A stretch of 64,000 nucleotides of DNA from Dongia_B sp035539215 (GTDB taxonomy: Bacteria; Pseudomonadota; Alphaproteobacteria; Dongiales; Dongiaceae): assembly GCA_035539215.1 (NCBI GenBank), contig DATLIX010000012.1, positions 62,001 to 126,000 of the forward strand, read 5' to 3'. The notes under the pieces were generated by a model, which saw only the letters and a list, made by a program, of their open reading frames with translations, was not told the DNA's origin and made no database searches. The translations under genes were made by a program, and so were the position numbers. This document shows positions 52,119 through 61,221 of the stretch, in pieces (within the stretch, counting starts at the first letter, position 1; each line of letters starts with the position of its first letter).

Positions 52119-53511
52119 TGGCGTTCTCGAGCAGTTCGCCGAGCTCGCGTTCTTTACCGAAATACCGAGCCCGGTCCCAGAAAGAGGGCCGTAACCCGGT
52201 AAATTTATGACGCCCGACCAGGCGTCCTGCCGCGTCTTCTCCCTGGATCTCGTAGACGAAGAGATCCTGCAGCGTGACGACTTCACCCTCCATGCCGATG
52301 ACCTCGGTCACATGGGTGATCTTGCGGGAGCCGTCACGCAAACGTGCCGCCTGGATGATCACCTGGACCGCGCCGGCAATGTGCTCGCGCACGGTCTTCG
52401 CCGGCAGGTTATAGCCACCCATGGCAATCATGTTCTCGAGCCGCGAGATGCACTCGCGTGGGTTGTTGGCGTGAATCGTTCCCATCGAGCCGTCATGACC
52501 GGTATTCATGGCCTGCAGGAGATCGAAGGCCTCGGAGCCGCGGACCTCACCCACGATGATGCGTTCGGGGCGCATACGCAGACAGTTTCGCACGAGATCC
52601 CGCATCGTGACTTGTCCGACGCCCTCAAGGTTCGGCGGTCGCGTTTCCAACCGGACGACATGCGGCTGCTGCAGTTGCAATTCCGCGGCATCTTCGCAGG
52701 TGACTACCCGTTCGCCGACATCGATATATTGGGTGAGACAATTCAGGAGCGTCGTCTTACCGGAACCTGTGCCGCCAGAAATAATCGCATTCAAACGTAT
52801 GTTGCCGATAATGCGAAGCAGATGCGCGCCTTCCGGAGAAATCGAACCGAACTGCATCAACTTGTCGAGGGTCAGGCGATCCCGCTTGAATTTGCGGATC
52901 GTCAGCGTAGCGCCGTCGATTGCGAGGGGAGGGACAATCACGTTGACACGGGAACCGTCCGCAAGCCGCGCGTCGCAAATCGGGCTGGCTTCATCGACCC
53001 GCCGGCCGACGGCGGAGACGATACGCTGGCAGATATTCATGAGCTGCTGGTTGTCACGGAATTTGACATCCGTGAGTTCGATCTTCCCGTCGACCTCGAT
53101 ATACACCTTGTTACAGCCGTTGACCATGATATCGGCGATGTCGTCGCGGGCGATCAGTGGCTCCAGCGGCCCCAGGCCCAGAACATCATTGCAGATATCG
53201 GTGATGAGAAGCTGCTGTTCGGCGGCGCTGATCGTCAGATTACGCACACCGACGATATCCGTCACGACATCGGTGATGGCCTCGCGCATGGAATTGCTAT
53301 CGAGTTTAGCCAATTCGGAGAGATCGACGGTTGCGATCAGATCGTTGAAGACGCTGGCCTTCACCTCGGCGAGCCGGCCATTGAGTTCCGAGGGACGCAC
53401 GGTCGTGATTGCCGCGTTGGCGGCGGCCTGTGAGGTGGCAGCCGGACTCTCAACGGGAATCCGGACCTCAGGCGTTTGCGTGGTCAGTGGTGCGCTGCGT
53501 TTGCCGAACAT
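52111..53511 (-). CDS. cpaF: tad pilus ATPase CpaF/TadA
   Basis: The 466-residue cytoplasmic ATPase powers pilin assembly and retraction. It has Walker A ISGGTGSGKTTLLN (near residue 249), the Asp box VVTCEDAAELQLQQPHVVRL, Walker B region ERIIVGEVRGSEAFDLLQAM, and the His box MNTGHDGSMGTIHANNP. The N-terminal domain carries DIMVNGCNKVYIEVDGKIEL. All key residues are present. It lies between cpaE (four-base gap) and tadB (overlap). Confidence 0.96.
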   Translation of the reverse strand: MFGKRSAPLTTQTPEVRIPVESPAATSQAAANAAITTVRPSELNGRLAEVKASVFNDLIATVDLSELAKLDSNSMREAITDVVTDIVGVRNLTISAAEQQLLITDICNDVLGLGPLEPLIARDDIADIMVNGCNKVYIEVDGKIELTDVKFRDNQQLMNICQRIVSAVGRRVDEASPICDARLADGSRVNVIVPPLAIDGATLTIRKFKRDRLTLDKLMQFGSISPEGAHLLRIIGNIRLNAIISGGTGSGKTTLLNCLTQYIDVGERVVTCEDAAELQLQQPHVVRLETRPPNLEGVGQVTMRDLVRNCLRMRPERIIVGEVRGSEAFDLLQAMNTGHDGSMGTIHANNPRECISRLENMIAMGGYNLPAKTVREHIAGAVQVIIQAARLRDGSRKITHVTEVIGMEGEVVTLQDLFVYEIQGEDAAGRLVGRHKFTGLRPSFWDRARYFGKERELGELLENANA

Positions 53512-53515
53512 GCCG

Positions 53516-54727
53516 TCATGCCTTTACCGAAGAAGCTTTGCGACGCGTCAGCCATGCTGGCATGGACAGACTGCGACGCGACGCCTTGAGCCGGGACAGG
53601 CTGCCGACTTCCAACGCGAGCTGCCGGAGCGCCGCTGTGGCGCGATGGGTCTTGGACCTTTCGGCGAGCGCCTTCCCGTCATTGATTGCTTCGGAGAAGG
53701 CAACCGGGTCGAAACCGACTGTTACCAGCGGCTTGATGGGCAGCGCGCGCGTCGCGTCCTGCATCGTCAGCCGGCTGCGCTTCGTCATATCTGCTTTGTT
53801 GATCACCAGCCTGGGGTCACGGCCTTCGCCGCGTTTTGTCTTCAGGAAATCCAAGATGCTCTTTGCATCCCGGAGATTTGGCAGGTCCAGGCCGGCAACG
53901 ACGATGAAATCATCGGCCAGAACCGAGAAATCTTCGATCCATTGGTTCCAGATATGCGGCATATCCAGGATCACGACGTCGGCCATTTGCCGCGATAGAT
54001 CGACGAGCTTCTCGACGGCTGCATTACTCGGCATGATGTTGCTGCGCAGGGTGCCGTTGGTAGACAAAATCTGCAGTCTATCGTCGTCGCCGACCATGAA
54101 GCGCTTCAGCAATACCTGATCCAAACGCTGCGGATCCGTCAGGGCATCGGAGATCGGCTGCCGCGGCTCTTCATTGAAGGCGAGGGCACTCGTGCCAAAG
54201 GTGAGGTCGAGGTCGACGAGAATGACACGCTGATTGAATTCCTTGGCAAGCAACCAGGAAACGTTCTGGGCGATGGTGCTGCTGCCGACACCACCCCGCG
54301 CGCCCATGAACGTCAACAGGCGACCATGCGTCGGTCGTTGCGGATCGTGTGTCGCGCGTTCGATCGACGCCGAGATTTCATCGACCGACGCGGGACTGAG
54401 CAGATAGTCGGCGACACCGAGGGAAACGATCTTGCGATAGAAGCCGATGTCGTTGACCGCGCCAATGACGATCAGCTTCCGGCCGGGCTCAACGACTTCG
54501 GCAAGCTGTTCCAATCGGCTGTGCAGCTGGCCGACGTCGCCATCATCTTCCACGATGATGACGTCGCCGGAAGGCTGTTGCATATAGTGCTGGACGGCAG
54601 CCTGTAATCCGCCGGACTGATGCTGCACGGGGCAACGGGCAAATTTCGGCAGGTTATGCAAAGCGAGCGCCGCTTCTGCAGTCTCATGCGTCAGAGTAAA
54701 GGCGTCGATCTTCAGACGATGAAGCAC
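53516..54727 (-). CDS. cpaE: pilus localisation ATPase CpaE/TadZ
   Basis: The 403-residue protein has a receiver-like N-terminal domain (residues 45-130) and a ParA/MinD-type ATPase with deviant Walker A GARGGVGSSTIAQNVSWLLA (near 142), VDLDLTFGTSAL and VILDMPHIWNQW. The signature lysine of the deviant motif appears to be replaced in GARGGVGSST, as is common in TadZ proteins. It directs the pilus machine to its place in the cell. Confidence 0.92.
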   Translation of the reverse strand: MLHRLKIDAFTLTHETAEAALALHNLPKFARCPVQHQSGGLQAAVQHYMQQPSGDVIIVEDDGDVGQLHSRLEQLAEVVEPGRKLIVIGAVNDIGFYRKIVSLGVADYLLSPASVDEISASIERATHDPQRPTHGRLLTFMGARGGVGSSTIAQNVSWLLAKEFNQRVILVDLDLTFGTSALAFNEEPRQPISDALTDPQRLDQVLLKRFMVGDDDRLQILSTNGTLRSNIMPSNAAVEKLVDLSRQMADVVILDMPHIWNQWIEDFSVLADDFIVVAGLDLPNLRDAKSILDFLKTKRGEGRDPRLVINKADMTKRSRLTMQDATRALPIKPLVTVGFDPVAFSEAINDGKALAERSKTHRATAALRQLALEVGSLSRLKASRRSLSMPAWLTRRKASSVKA

Positions 54728-54743
54728 GTTTTCCTCGCGTCGC

Positions 54744-55409
54744 CTACTGACCGATGGTGCCGACTGACGTGATCACGCCGGCCCGAATGTCGTCGGACCC
54801 GGGAACCGGCTTTCCCATCTGATAATTATCAACGATTGTCCAGGAACGGGTGCCGTCGCGCCCCGTCGACGGGCTCGGTCTCAAGAGGTCACGTGGATTG
54901 GCGACCATGGCATCGATGTTCTGTTGCATGGCGCAGCCGAAATTATCGGTGTTTTGCGACTGCGCATCGTGGTCGATGGGTGTTTGCCAGTGGCCGCAAT
55001 CGCGGCCTGTCACGACATAGATCGGAAAGGCCAACTGCGGACCGGCATGGATCGGTGTTTCATTGATATAGAGCTTGATGTCGCGCGCCGAGATCCCCCG
55101 TTTCTGCAGCAGGACCGCCGTGTCGCTGGCCATCTTGCGGCCGTCGATGTCAGACAGGCTGGGCGCACTAATCGTAATCGCGATCGGCGCCTCGCCCTGG
55201 CGGTGATAGGCATCGATAAAATCGTCGAGGCGGGGGCTATCGGCGGCGACGGCGTGGCCTTGGACGAGAGGCGCGAGGTCAAGATAGGCGGTCTTCTTCG
55301 TCGCCGTCGTCGGAAAGGCGTAATGGGGGTCGTAGTCGGCGTAATTTTGCGGTGGCTGACAGCCGGCAAGCGTCAGAGCCAACAAGCCAAGGAGAAGTTT
55401 TGCGTTCAT
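54744..55409 (-). CDS. cpaD: pilus assembly lipoprotein CpaD
   Basis: The 221-residue protein has a lipobox LLALTLAGC (Cys17) and CpaD landmarks: IDAYHRQGEAPIAITI, DTAVLLQKRGISARDI, VTGRDCGHWQ and FGCAMQQNIDAMVANPRDLL. It is a secretin-associated outer-membrane lipoprotein. The ATG at 55409 follows AGGTGGGCGGA; a GTG at 55418 is less likely. It begins ten bases after cpaC. Confidence 0.92.
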   Translation of the reverse strand: MNAKLLLGLLALTLAGCQPPQNYADYDPHYAFPTTATKKTAYLDLAPLVQGHAVAADSPRLDDFIDAYHRQGEAPIAITISAPSLSDIDGRKMASDTAVLLQKRGISARDIKLYINETPIHAGPQLAFPIYVVTGRDCGHWQTPIDHDAQSQNTDNFGCAMQQNIDAMVANPRDLLRPSPSTGRDGTRSWTIVDNYQMGKPVPGSDDIRAGVITSVGTIGQ

Positions 55410-55418
55410 TCCGCCCAC

Positions 55419-57107
55419 CTATTGCACGATATAACCGAGTGGACCCTGGAGAGTTTGCGGCGCATTGGGTCCTGTCGCAGGCTTTTTCAGATACATGTCC
55501 TGCAAATGGCCCAGGAAGTAGCGATCAACATCCGACCCTGGGACGAATCCATCCGTCGGTAATACGAATTGCCGCGGATCGGCGGGCTTCGCCAATACCG
55601 CGGTAACCAGCACCACCAGCTCGGTCTCATTGCGCTGGAAAGAGGTTGAGCGAAAGAGCGAACCGAGAATTGGCAGGTTCATCAGGCCGGGAACACCATT
55701 CAGTCCGCCGGTGATATCGTTCTGAAGCAGACCGGCGATCATCAATTCACCGCCACTCGGTAACTCGACCACGCTATTGGCGCGGCGTGTCACAAAGCTC
55801 TTGAAGGTGAAGCCCGCTGCCGAGACCGTATTCTGATCCGAGAGTGCGCTGACTTCAGTGCTGATGCGCAGGCTGATGCGGCCGCTGTCAAGAACCACCG
55901 GCAGGAATGAGAGGATGACGCCAAACGGCTTGTAATCGACCGAGATCGTTCCGTTTTGCTGAGCGATCGGAATCGGATATTCGCCGCCCGCAAGCATGCT
56001 CGCGACCTCGCCCGATACCGCCAGAAGATTGGGCTCGGCCAAGGTCCGGATATAGCCCTGCTGCTCGAGAAGTCTGATCGTGGAAGACGAGCCGCCGCTG
56101 GAGATGCCGATCGCGCCGGCAATGTCCGTTCCCAGACCTAGCGCCGAAGTGGCGGCCTGAATTGTAAGCGGGCCCAACGTCTGCGGGCTGAGCAGGTTAT
56201 CGACGCCGAGTTCCTTGAGAACCGTTTTCTTCGCTTCGGCAACCCGTACCCGCAGCAGGACTTGCTGTTCATTGCTGATGCGAATCATGCTGATCACATT
56301 GTTGTCGCCGCCAACGAAGTGGCGTGCGATGTCGCGCGCTTTCGCTGCAGCGCCATCGGAACTGGCCGTACCCGAGAGAACGACGGAATCGCCCATGCCC
56401 CTTACGCCGATATGTTCGCCGGGCAGGATTTCTTCAATATTGCTCTGGATGCCGTCAACGTCCGGCTGAACCACCAGGTCGATCTTGCGCACCAGATTGC
56501 CGTCGGCATCGGTAAAGAAAATATTCGTGTCGCCGGTCCTCTTGCCGATCAGAAAGATCTGCTTTTGCGAGCGTATGACAATGTCGGCGATGTCCGGATT
56601 GCCGATGATCACATCGCGAATATCCCTGTCGAGTTCAATTCCCTGGGTCTTGTTGAGGGGAAGAACCATATTGGAAGTGGACGTACTCGGGGCGGCCGGC
56701 AGGACCGGGACGGGTATCTGGATCGTCTTTGGCGCTGCCGGCAGCGCCGTGGGTGGCGTCGATATGGCGGGGCTATTTGCCAATGGCGCGGTCTGAGAGA
56801 CTTGCGTGGCCGCCACTGCCGCTGCGGGTACCGAAGCAGGTGTGGGCGCCGATTGTTGCGCGACCAGTTCCAGCTGGGGCGCGCCTTCGAGTTTTGCCGG
56901 CGTCTTGCCGATAGGGGCGGGTTGGACCAGCGGCTGGGCCACGACCGGCGACGTCGGCACCGCGACCGGTGCAACCGGCTGCTGATCGCTTGCCGCGCCG
57001 GTGGCGGCAGGCTGGGCCTGCGGCGCTTGCTGCGCAATCGCAGACTGCGTCACCGAAAGCAGGAGTGTGAAAGCCATAGCAACAGTGAAATGCCGAAATG
57101 TCTGCAC
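55419..57107 (-). CDS. cpaC: outer-membrane secretin CpaC/RcpA
   Basis: The 562-residue protein forms the outer-membrane pore for the pilus. In order: signal peptide, an unusual Ala/Pro/Gln-rich stretch (residues 25-150), the pilus N-terminal domain (GIELDRDIRDVIIGNPDIAD), a BON-type domain (DSVVLSGTASSDGAAAKARD) and the secretin domain (AEPNLLAVSGEVASMLAGGE, PSGGELMIAGLLQND, VPGLMNLPILGSLFRSTSFQ). The last segment is the secretin signature. It starts two bases after cpaB. Confidence 0.94.
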   Translation of the reverse strand: MQTFRHFTVAMAFTLLLSVTQSAIAQQAPQAQPAATGAASDQQPVAPVAVPTSPVVAQPLVQPAPIGKTPAKLEGAPQLELVAQQSAPTPASVPAAAVAATQVSQTAPLANSPAISTPPTALPAAPKTIQIPVPVLPAAPSTSTSNMVLPLNKTQGIELDRDIRDVIIGNPDIADIVIRSQKQIFLIGKRTGDTNIFFTDADGNLVRKIDLVVQPDVDGIQSNIEEILPGEHIGVRGMGDSVVLSGTASSDGAAAKARDIARHFVGGDNNVISMIRISNEQQVLLRVRVAEAKKTVLKELGVDNLLSPQTLGPLTIQAATSALGLGTDIAGAIGISSGGSSSTIRLLEQQGYIRTLAEPNLLAVSGEVASMLAGGEYPIPIAQQNGTISVDYKPFGVILSFLPVVLDSGRISLRISTEVSALSDQNTVSAAGFTFKSFVTRRANSVVELPSGGELMIAGLLQNDITGGLNGVPGLMNLPILGSLFRSTSFQRNETELVVLVTAVLAKPADPRQFVLPTDGFVPGSDVDRYFLGHLQDMYLKKPATGPNAPQTLQGPLGYIVQ

Positions 57108-57109
57108 GA

Positions 57110-58156
57110 TTAAAAGCTCTGCTCTGAAAGAACGCCGCCGCGGTTGAAACGGACAGTCGTCCTCGCGGTCAAGGATGGTTTTGTTGGCGGCGCCGTCTCC
57201 TCACTCATCGGACGCGTCAATGTGTCCAGAGCGCGGCTGACTTCGGTATCTCCCGTGAATGGATGAAAACTGGGATTGTCCGTGTCCCGGACCTTTGCCG
57301 AATCGCTGCGATCGCTCAGCAGGCTGCGCAAGGTGATGCTGAAAGACCCCAGCTGCTGCGCGGCAAAGAGCCGTTCAGCGTCGCGTGGGCTGACTTCAAG
57401 TGTCAGGATCTTGCCCATGACAGCCGGTCCGTCCTTCGCGTCATGCGACAGCTGTTGGTCAACAGCGAGGACCTTGGCATTAAACAGGACGGTCTCCGTC
57501 GCCCAAGTCGAGATGCCGTTGCTTTCGCCGGATCCAGGCTCGCCTTGCGCTTCCTGGCCTTTGATCTTGTCGACGACAGTCGCTTTCAGGTTCTGTGCGA
57601 GAAGGACATCGACGCGATCGCCCGGGCCGATGAAGCCGGCCGATGCTGATTCCGATTGAATCGGAATGCTGATCGCGCGCATCCCGGGCGCGATAACCGC
57701 TGAAACGATACTGCGATTTCCCGGCTGTATGATCGCCTCGAGCCCGATAGGCTCGTCTGCCATAATCTGACGGCGTGCGACCGAGCCGATCAGCACCGTT
57801 CCGGCTGCGGCTTCTCCCTCGTCGCCGCTTGAATTCACGACCGGAGTGCTGGCGCCGGAGGGTGGTGCCTGTTGTGCGTCGAGTGCCGCTTCGCTGATCT
57901 TCGAAGTATCGATGAAGCGATCCTGGAGGGCTGCTTTCGGCCAGGAGACCCATTTGAAGTCATCGCGCGTCAGCTTTGTCCCGGTGGCAATCGGACGCGC
58001 AGCAACGAGCACCTTGACCATGCCCGTCGGTTCCGCCGGTTGCTGTTGCTGCACGACCACCGGCGTCTGCGCATCCAGCCACACCTTCACCAAATAGGCA
58101 GTAACAAGTGCCATGAGCGCCGCGAAGAAGACAAAAACCAGAACGACAGGTCGCAT
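57110..58156 (-). CDS. cpaB: pilus assembly protein CpaB/RcpC
   Basis: The 348-residue periplasmic protein has one N-terminal membrane helix and the SAF/CpaB domains: VLVAARPIATGTKLTRDDFK, GSVARRQIMADEPIGLEAII, GMRAISIPIQSESASAGFIG, GDRVDVLLAQNLK. It is thought to cap or gate the secretin. It opens the cpaB-cpaC-cpaD-cpaE-cpaF-tadB-tadC run, and a 13-bp tandem repeat lies 58 bases upstream of its start. Confidence 0.92.
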   Translation of the reverse strand: MRPVVLVFVFFAALMALVTAYLVKVWLDAQTPVVVQQQQPAEPTGMVKVLVAARPIATGTKLTRDDFKWVSWPKAALQDRFIDTSKISEAALDAQQAPPSGASTPVVNSSGDEGEAAAGTVLIGSVARRQIMADEPIGLEAIIQPGNRSIVSAVIAPGMRAISIPIQSESASAGFIGPGDRVDVLLAQNLKATVVDKIKGQEAQGEPGSGESNGISTWATETVLFNAKVLAVDQQLSHDAKDGPAVMGKILTLEVSPRDAERLFAAQQLGSFSITLRSLLSDRSDSAKVRDTDNPSFHPFTGDTEVSRALDTLTRPMSEETAPPTKPSLTARTTVRFNRGGVLSEQSF

Positions 58157-58214
58157 GTTTCGCGGAGTCCCCCAGGTGGATCGCGCTTCGGATTTTTCGA
58201 AGCGGTCTCGATCC

Positions 58215-58249
58215 GAATTAACCTCTTGAATTAACCTCTTGAATTAACC
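58215..58249. repeat. 13-bp tandem repeat upstream of cpaB (candidate regulator site)
   Basis: GAATTAACCTCTT is repeated exactly twice and followed by GAATTAACC, giving three TTAACC boxes on a 13-bp period. It sits in the 215-bp gap between cpaA and cpaB, 58 bases upstream of cpaB. The boxes resemble CtrA half-sites (TTAACC), but the spacing between TTAA units is nine bases rather than CtrA's seven. The gap holds no gene. Confidence 0.6.
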
Positions 58250-58371
58250 GTACGACGATATAGTGAACGATTAGTAAATCGCCTGCGTCGTCAAAGAATT
58301 ACATGGATGACTTCAATAGAATCCTACGCAATCGATAGCAGTCCGGGTCGTTCCATTTAGGCACTCGGCGG

Positions 58372-58836
58372 TCACCAGAATGCAAGATTGGCCTGCACGA
58401 CGCAGTAGTCGATCCCGGCGATGGCGATGGCGATGCCGTAAGGGACGCGTTGGTCGTGAACACGGCCGTCACGGCTGCGGGTCCAACGGATGAGGATGAG
58501 CAATAGAGCGAGAAGGCCGCCGGCAAGGGTGGTCGTGAGGAGAAAGCGCGGCAAATTGACGAAGCCGACCCATAGGGCGACGCTGGAAAGCAGCTTCACG
58601 TCGCCACCGCCAAACATTCCTTTGAAAAAGAGAATGAAGCCAATCGCAAAGATCAGCGCTGCACCCAAAAGGTCCAGGACCAGCAGAGGGAAGGGTGGCG
58701 CATTGAAGACTGTGCGAACGACAAACAACGCCAGGATGGCGAGGCTGAGCCAGTTGGGAATCGTGTATCGACGGAAGTCGCTAACGGCCGCGATCAGCAA
58801 CAATATGGCCAGACTGGCCAGAAGGAACCGCTCCAC
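58372..58836 (-). CDS. cpaA: prepilin peptidase CpaA/TadV
   Basis: The 154-residue protein is a short type IV prepilin peptidase with four or five helices and the two catalytic aspartates: Asp20 in AAVSDFRRYTIPN and Asp79 in FGGGDVKLL. It should cleave the Flp and TadE/TadG leaders. It is encoded after the pilin gene and a strong terminator, so read-through or its own promoter is needed. Confidence 0.94.
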   Translation of the reverse strand: MERFLLASLAILLLIAAVSDFRRYTIPNWLSLAILALFVVRTVFNAPPFPLLVLDLLGAALIFAIGFILFFKGMFGGGDVKLLSSVALWVGFVNLPRFLLTTTLAGGLLALLLILIRWTRSRDGRVHDQRVPYGIAIAIAGIDYCVVQANLAFW

Positions 58837-58950
58837 GACTTAATTCCGATTTGCCATCTGTCGAGAGCGCCCGATGCCTGCCCGAAACCAAGTGAGGCGC
58901 CGCCTCATTTGAGGAAGCGTAGCGGCTGGTCCAGGTATAGCAAGAAATAC

Positions 58951-58990
58951 AAAGCGCCGCTCAAGATAGAACAATCTTGAGCGGCGCTTT
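58951..58990 (-). terminator. strong hairpin terminator behind the Flp pilin gene
   Basis: A perfect 17-bp stem (58951-58967 with 58974-58990) closes a six-base loop, followed on the minus strand by a T-rich run. It starts 16 bases after the pilin stop. Partial termination here would make pilin RNA more abundant than the assembly genes downstream. Confidence 0.88.
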
Positions 58991-59006
58991 AACTGCGGAG
59001 CTTGTA

Positions 59007-59186
59007 TTAGCTTGCGGCGGCGCCGGACACGGCCGAGGCAACCTTGCCGAATTCAGCCGACAACGAGGTGCCGAGGGTGGTGAGTGCTGCAATCAGGACC
59101 ACCGCGATCAAAGCGGCAATCAGACCATACTCAATCGCCGTCACACCAGATTCGTCGCGGCGCAGTTTCCGGATCAACTTCATCAT
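59007..59186 (-). CDS. flp: Flp/Fap major pilin
   Basis: The 59-residue prepilin has a short basic leader ending in RRDESG, then the mature N terminus VTAIEYGLIAALIAVVLIA, with Glu5 and Tyr6 of the Flp motif. Cleavage by CpaA is expected after Gly14. The tail TLGTSLSAEFGKVASAVSGA is typical. Two ATGs (59186 and 59183) follow AGGAG; either could start. It is flanked by an AT-rich promoter region and a strong terminator. Confidence 0.96.
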   Translation of the reverse strand: MMKLIRKLRRDESGVTAIEYGLIAALIAVVLIAALTTLGTSLSAEFGKVASAVSGAAAS

Positions 59187-59523
59187 CTCTTTGTTCTCCT
59201 GACCAAGGCCTAACAGAGGCCAACCGTTTCGTTTCGAAGACTTATTGCGACGGCCTCGCAATAGCCGAGGTGTCTAATTATGAATACAGTAATACCCAGC
59301 AACACACAAGTAAAAATCGACTTTCAAGTCATTGTTTCGCTTACGAATATTCGAAAATCGGTAAGAAATACGAGAAAAGCTATCAGTAATATTTACAATC
59401 TAACTCACACGTACATGTATCGTTTTTGGCGTGCACCGATAATATGCTTAAAGCGTTGACAAAACATGAACCAGACCCCGCCAAGCCGGCCTCGACAGCA
59501 CGAGGCAGGCCGAAAAAATCCCG
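59187..59523. other. AT-rich 337-bp region holding the pilin promoter and leader
   Basis: No gene is seen. Base composition is much more AT-rich than the flanks. The minus-strand leader of flp can fold a perfect 8-bp hairpin with a five-base loop (59243-59250 with 59256-59263) and a smaller GGCCT/AGGCC stem (59207-59211 with 59217-59221) just before the ribosome site. These could stabilise a highly made pilin mRNA. I could not place a convincing -35/-10 pair. Confidence 0.5.
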
Positions 59524-60651
59524 TCACTGGATGAGCGCCACGCCCTTGGGGGTACCGGCAGTGTTCGGACAAGTTACGTTGAACGCCATGTCGTTATAAT
59601 CCTTATCGTCCGACCCCGAGCCGCCCATGTCATTCCAGAAATAGCGGATGGTCTCGCCGGCGTTCTTGGTGCAATCGAGCTTCATATTCTGCGTGTATTG
59701 ACCGGGTGTCGTACTGAAGCAGCTACCTGTCGTCGGCGCTGTGGGCGAAGAATTCTGGGCGGTCGTGCCAGAACCGAGATCCTTCGATACGAGCGAACAA
59801 TTCTTGGTGTTCGCGGCATATTTGGCTTTGCTCGTCGAATCCGTTTGTGTGGTGTTGGTACTTATTTTTGTCGATTGCGAATAAAACGTGTTCACCGACT
59901 TGAAAGGCGCAGCATAGCTGTTCTTGCCGTAGCCAACGAGCACGTGCTGGCTGTTATAGGTATTGCCGCCGGTGGTGTTCTGGAGTGCAAAACCCAAATT
60001 CTGGCTCGCGGCCAACTTGACGGGCACTGAAGTTTGATTGCTCAAGCTTGTGTTATCGGCGATTGGCACGAGGGTGGCATCTTTCGGCAAGCTGCCGTCG
60101 AGAGGAATGGGATAGGCATAGATCACATTTTTATCGCCTGCATCCGATGTCACATATGGCTTCGTAATGTTGATGATGAGAATTGGGTTTTCCGCCGTTG
60201 CCGTGACCGAGACGGCCATCGTCTTCATGATCGCGGACATGAATGTCGTGCTGATGCTGCCGGTCGCCCCGATCTGTACCGTAAAGCCGGTCGTAGAGCC
60301 GTTGGATGTCAGAACTTTTCCAACAGGATCGGATACTGTGACCCCCCCGTTTGCCTGCAACCCGGCGAGTGATTGCGACATATAGGTTTTGGCGGTGGCC
60401 AATGCCGCGCTTTGCAGGGTCGCGTCAGTGAAAGCGCTTGCACCTGCCAATGCTGCATTGTCTACGGCGTTTTGCAGCGCCGACTTGAACTGAACAACGC
60501 GTGCAAAGTCGACGGCTATGCCAATTGCCGGCACGAGCGCGATCAACGAAACGGCGAACATGACACTGACAGCGCCGCGTCGATCGCGCGCGAAGCTTCG
60601 CCGGTTGGTTCGGGTCAGAGGCTGTGCCAATCGATTTCCGTCGTGAAACAT
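59524..60651 (-). CDS. TadG-like pilus protein with a DUF4114-like tail
   Basis: The 375-residue protein has the TadG N terminus (FARDRRGAVSVMFAVSLIAL, a leader-like helix starting after RRG, then QFKSALQNAVDNAALAGA). A long Thr/Ser/Asn-rich periplasmic part follows with four cysteines. The end, FWNDMGGSGSDDKDYNDMAF, resembles the acidic motif of DUF4114 domains found in surface proteins, which suggests calcium binding or adhesion. It lies ten bases after the second TadE gene. Confidence 0.82.
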   Translation of the reverse strand: MFHDGNRLAQPLTRTNRRSFARDRRGAVSVMFAVSLIALVPAIGIAVDFARVVQFKSALQNAVDNAALAGASAFTDATLQSAALATAKTYMSQSLAGLQANGGVTVSDPVGKVLTSNGSTTGFTVQIGATGSISTTFMSAIMKTMAVSVTATAENPILIINITKPYVTSDAGDKNVIYAYPIPLDGSLPKDATLVPIADNTSLSNQTSVPVKLAASQNLGFALQNTTGGNTYNSQHVLVGYGKNSYAAPFKSVNTFYSQSTKISTNTTQTDSTSKAKYAANTKNCSLVSKDLGSGTTAQNSSPTAPTTGSCFSTTPGQYTQNMKLDCTKNAGETIRYFWNDMGGSGSDDKDYNDMAFNVTCPNTAGTPKGVALIQ

Positions 60652-60660
60652 ATCGGCATC

Positions 60661-61221
60661 CTAAGAATGAGGGATCGTATTGCCAGTCCGGGGCCGTTGA
60701 TAGGCCGACTGGCTGATGTTGAATGTAGCGGGCAAGACGAAGTGGATAGGGCCGCTATAGTCGTAGCTGACTTTGACGATGATCACTGTGTCGCCGTTGG
60801 CGCTGAGCAGGCCATTCGATGCGGCTGCCGCACTGGCAAAGCTGCCGGCACCGCCGCCGCAGGTGGTATCCTGCCAATCAAACGCGACTGCGCCGCTGCT
60901 CAGATTCTTCGTCGCGCTGGCGATTGTCGCTTTGAATGCGGAGGCTGGGAACGGCGACATTGCCAATTTTCCGGCCGAGCAGAAATCTGCGGAGTCGGCG
61001 GCTGCGACGCCATCGGAACCTTCCGCGGCGGCAAGATTGGCGATGAGCTGGGCGGCCCTGTTTGTTGCCATATAGGCCCGGACCAGGCGGCTGGCCTCAA
61101 ACGTGCCGAAATACATCACCAACATCACAGGGGCAATAATAGCGAACTCGACCGCAACGGCGCCGCGGCTGTCTCGGGCGAGCCTGCTGATGAGGTCGCT
61201 AAGGAACAACATCGCCGACAT
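60661..61221 (-). CDS. TadE/TadF-like minor pseudopilin
   Basis: The 186-residue protein has the TadE N-terminal signature RLARDSRGAVAVEFAIIAPV (cleavage likely before AVAVEF, with Glu5) and a hydrophobic helix, then AYMATNRAAQLIANLAAAEG and a Cys-containing outer domain. It is a minor pilin processed by CpaA. Its ATG overlaps the previous stop by one base (TGATG), so translation is coupled. Confidence 0.87.
   Translation of the reverse strand: MSAMLFLSDLISRLARDSRGAVAVEFAIIAPVMLVMYFGTFEASRLVRAYMATNRAAQLIANLAAAEGSDGVAAADSADFCSAGKLAMSPFPASAFKATIASATKNLSSGAVAFDWQDTTCGGGAGSFASAAAASNGLLSANGDTVIIVKVSYDYSGPIHFVLPATFNISQSAYQRPRTGNTIPHS

Noticed and set aside
58215..58249. A standard CtrA box
   Set aside because: TTAA units are nine bases apart rather than seven, so the consensus is not met.
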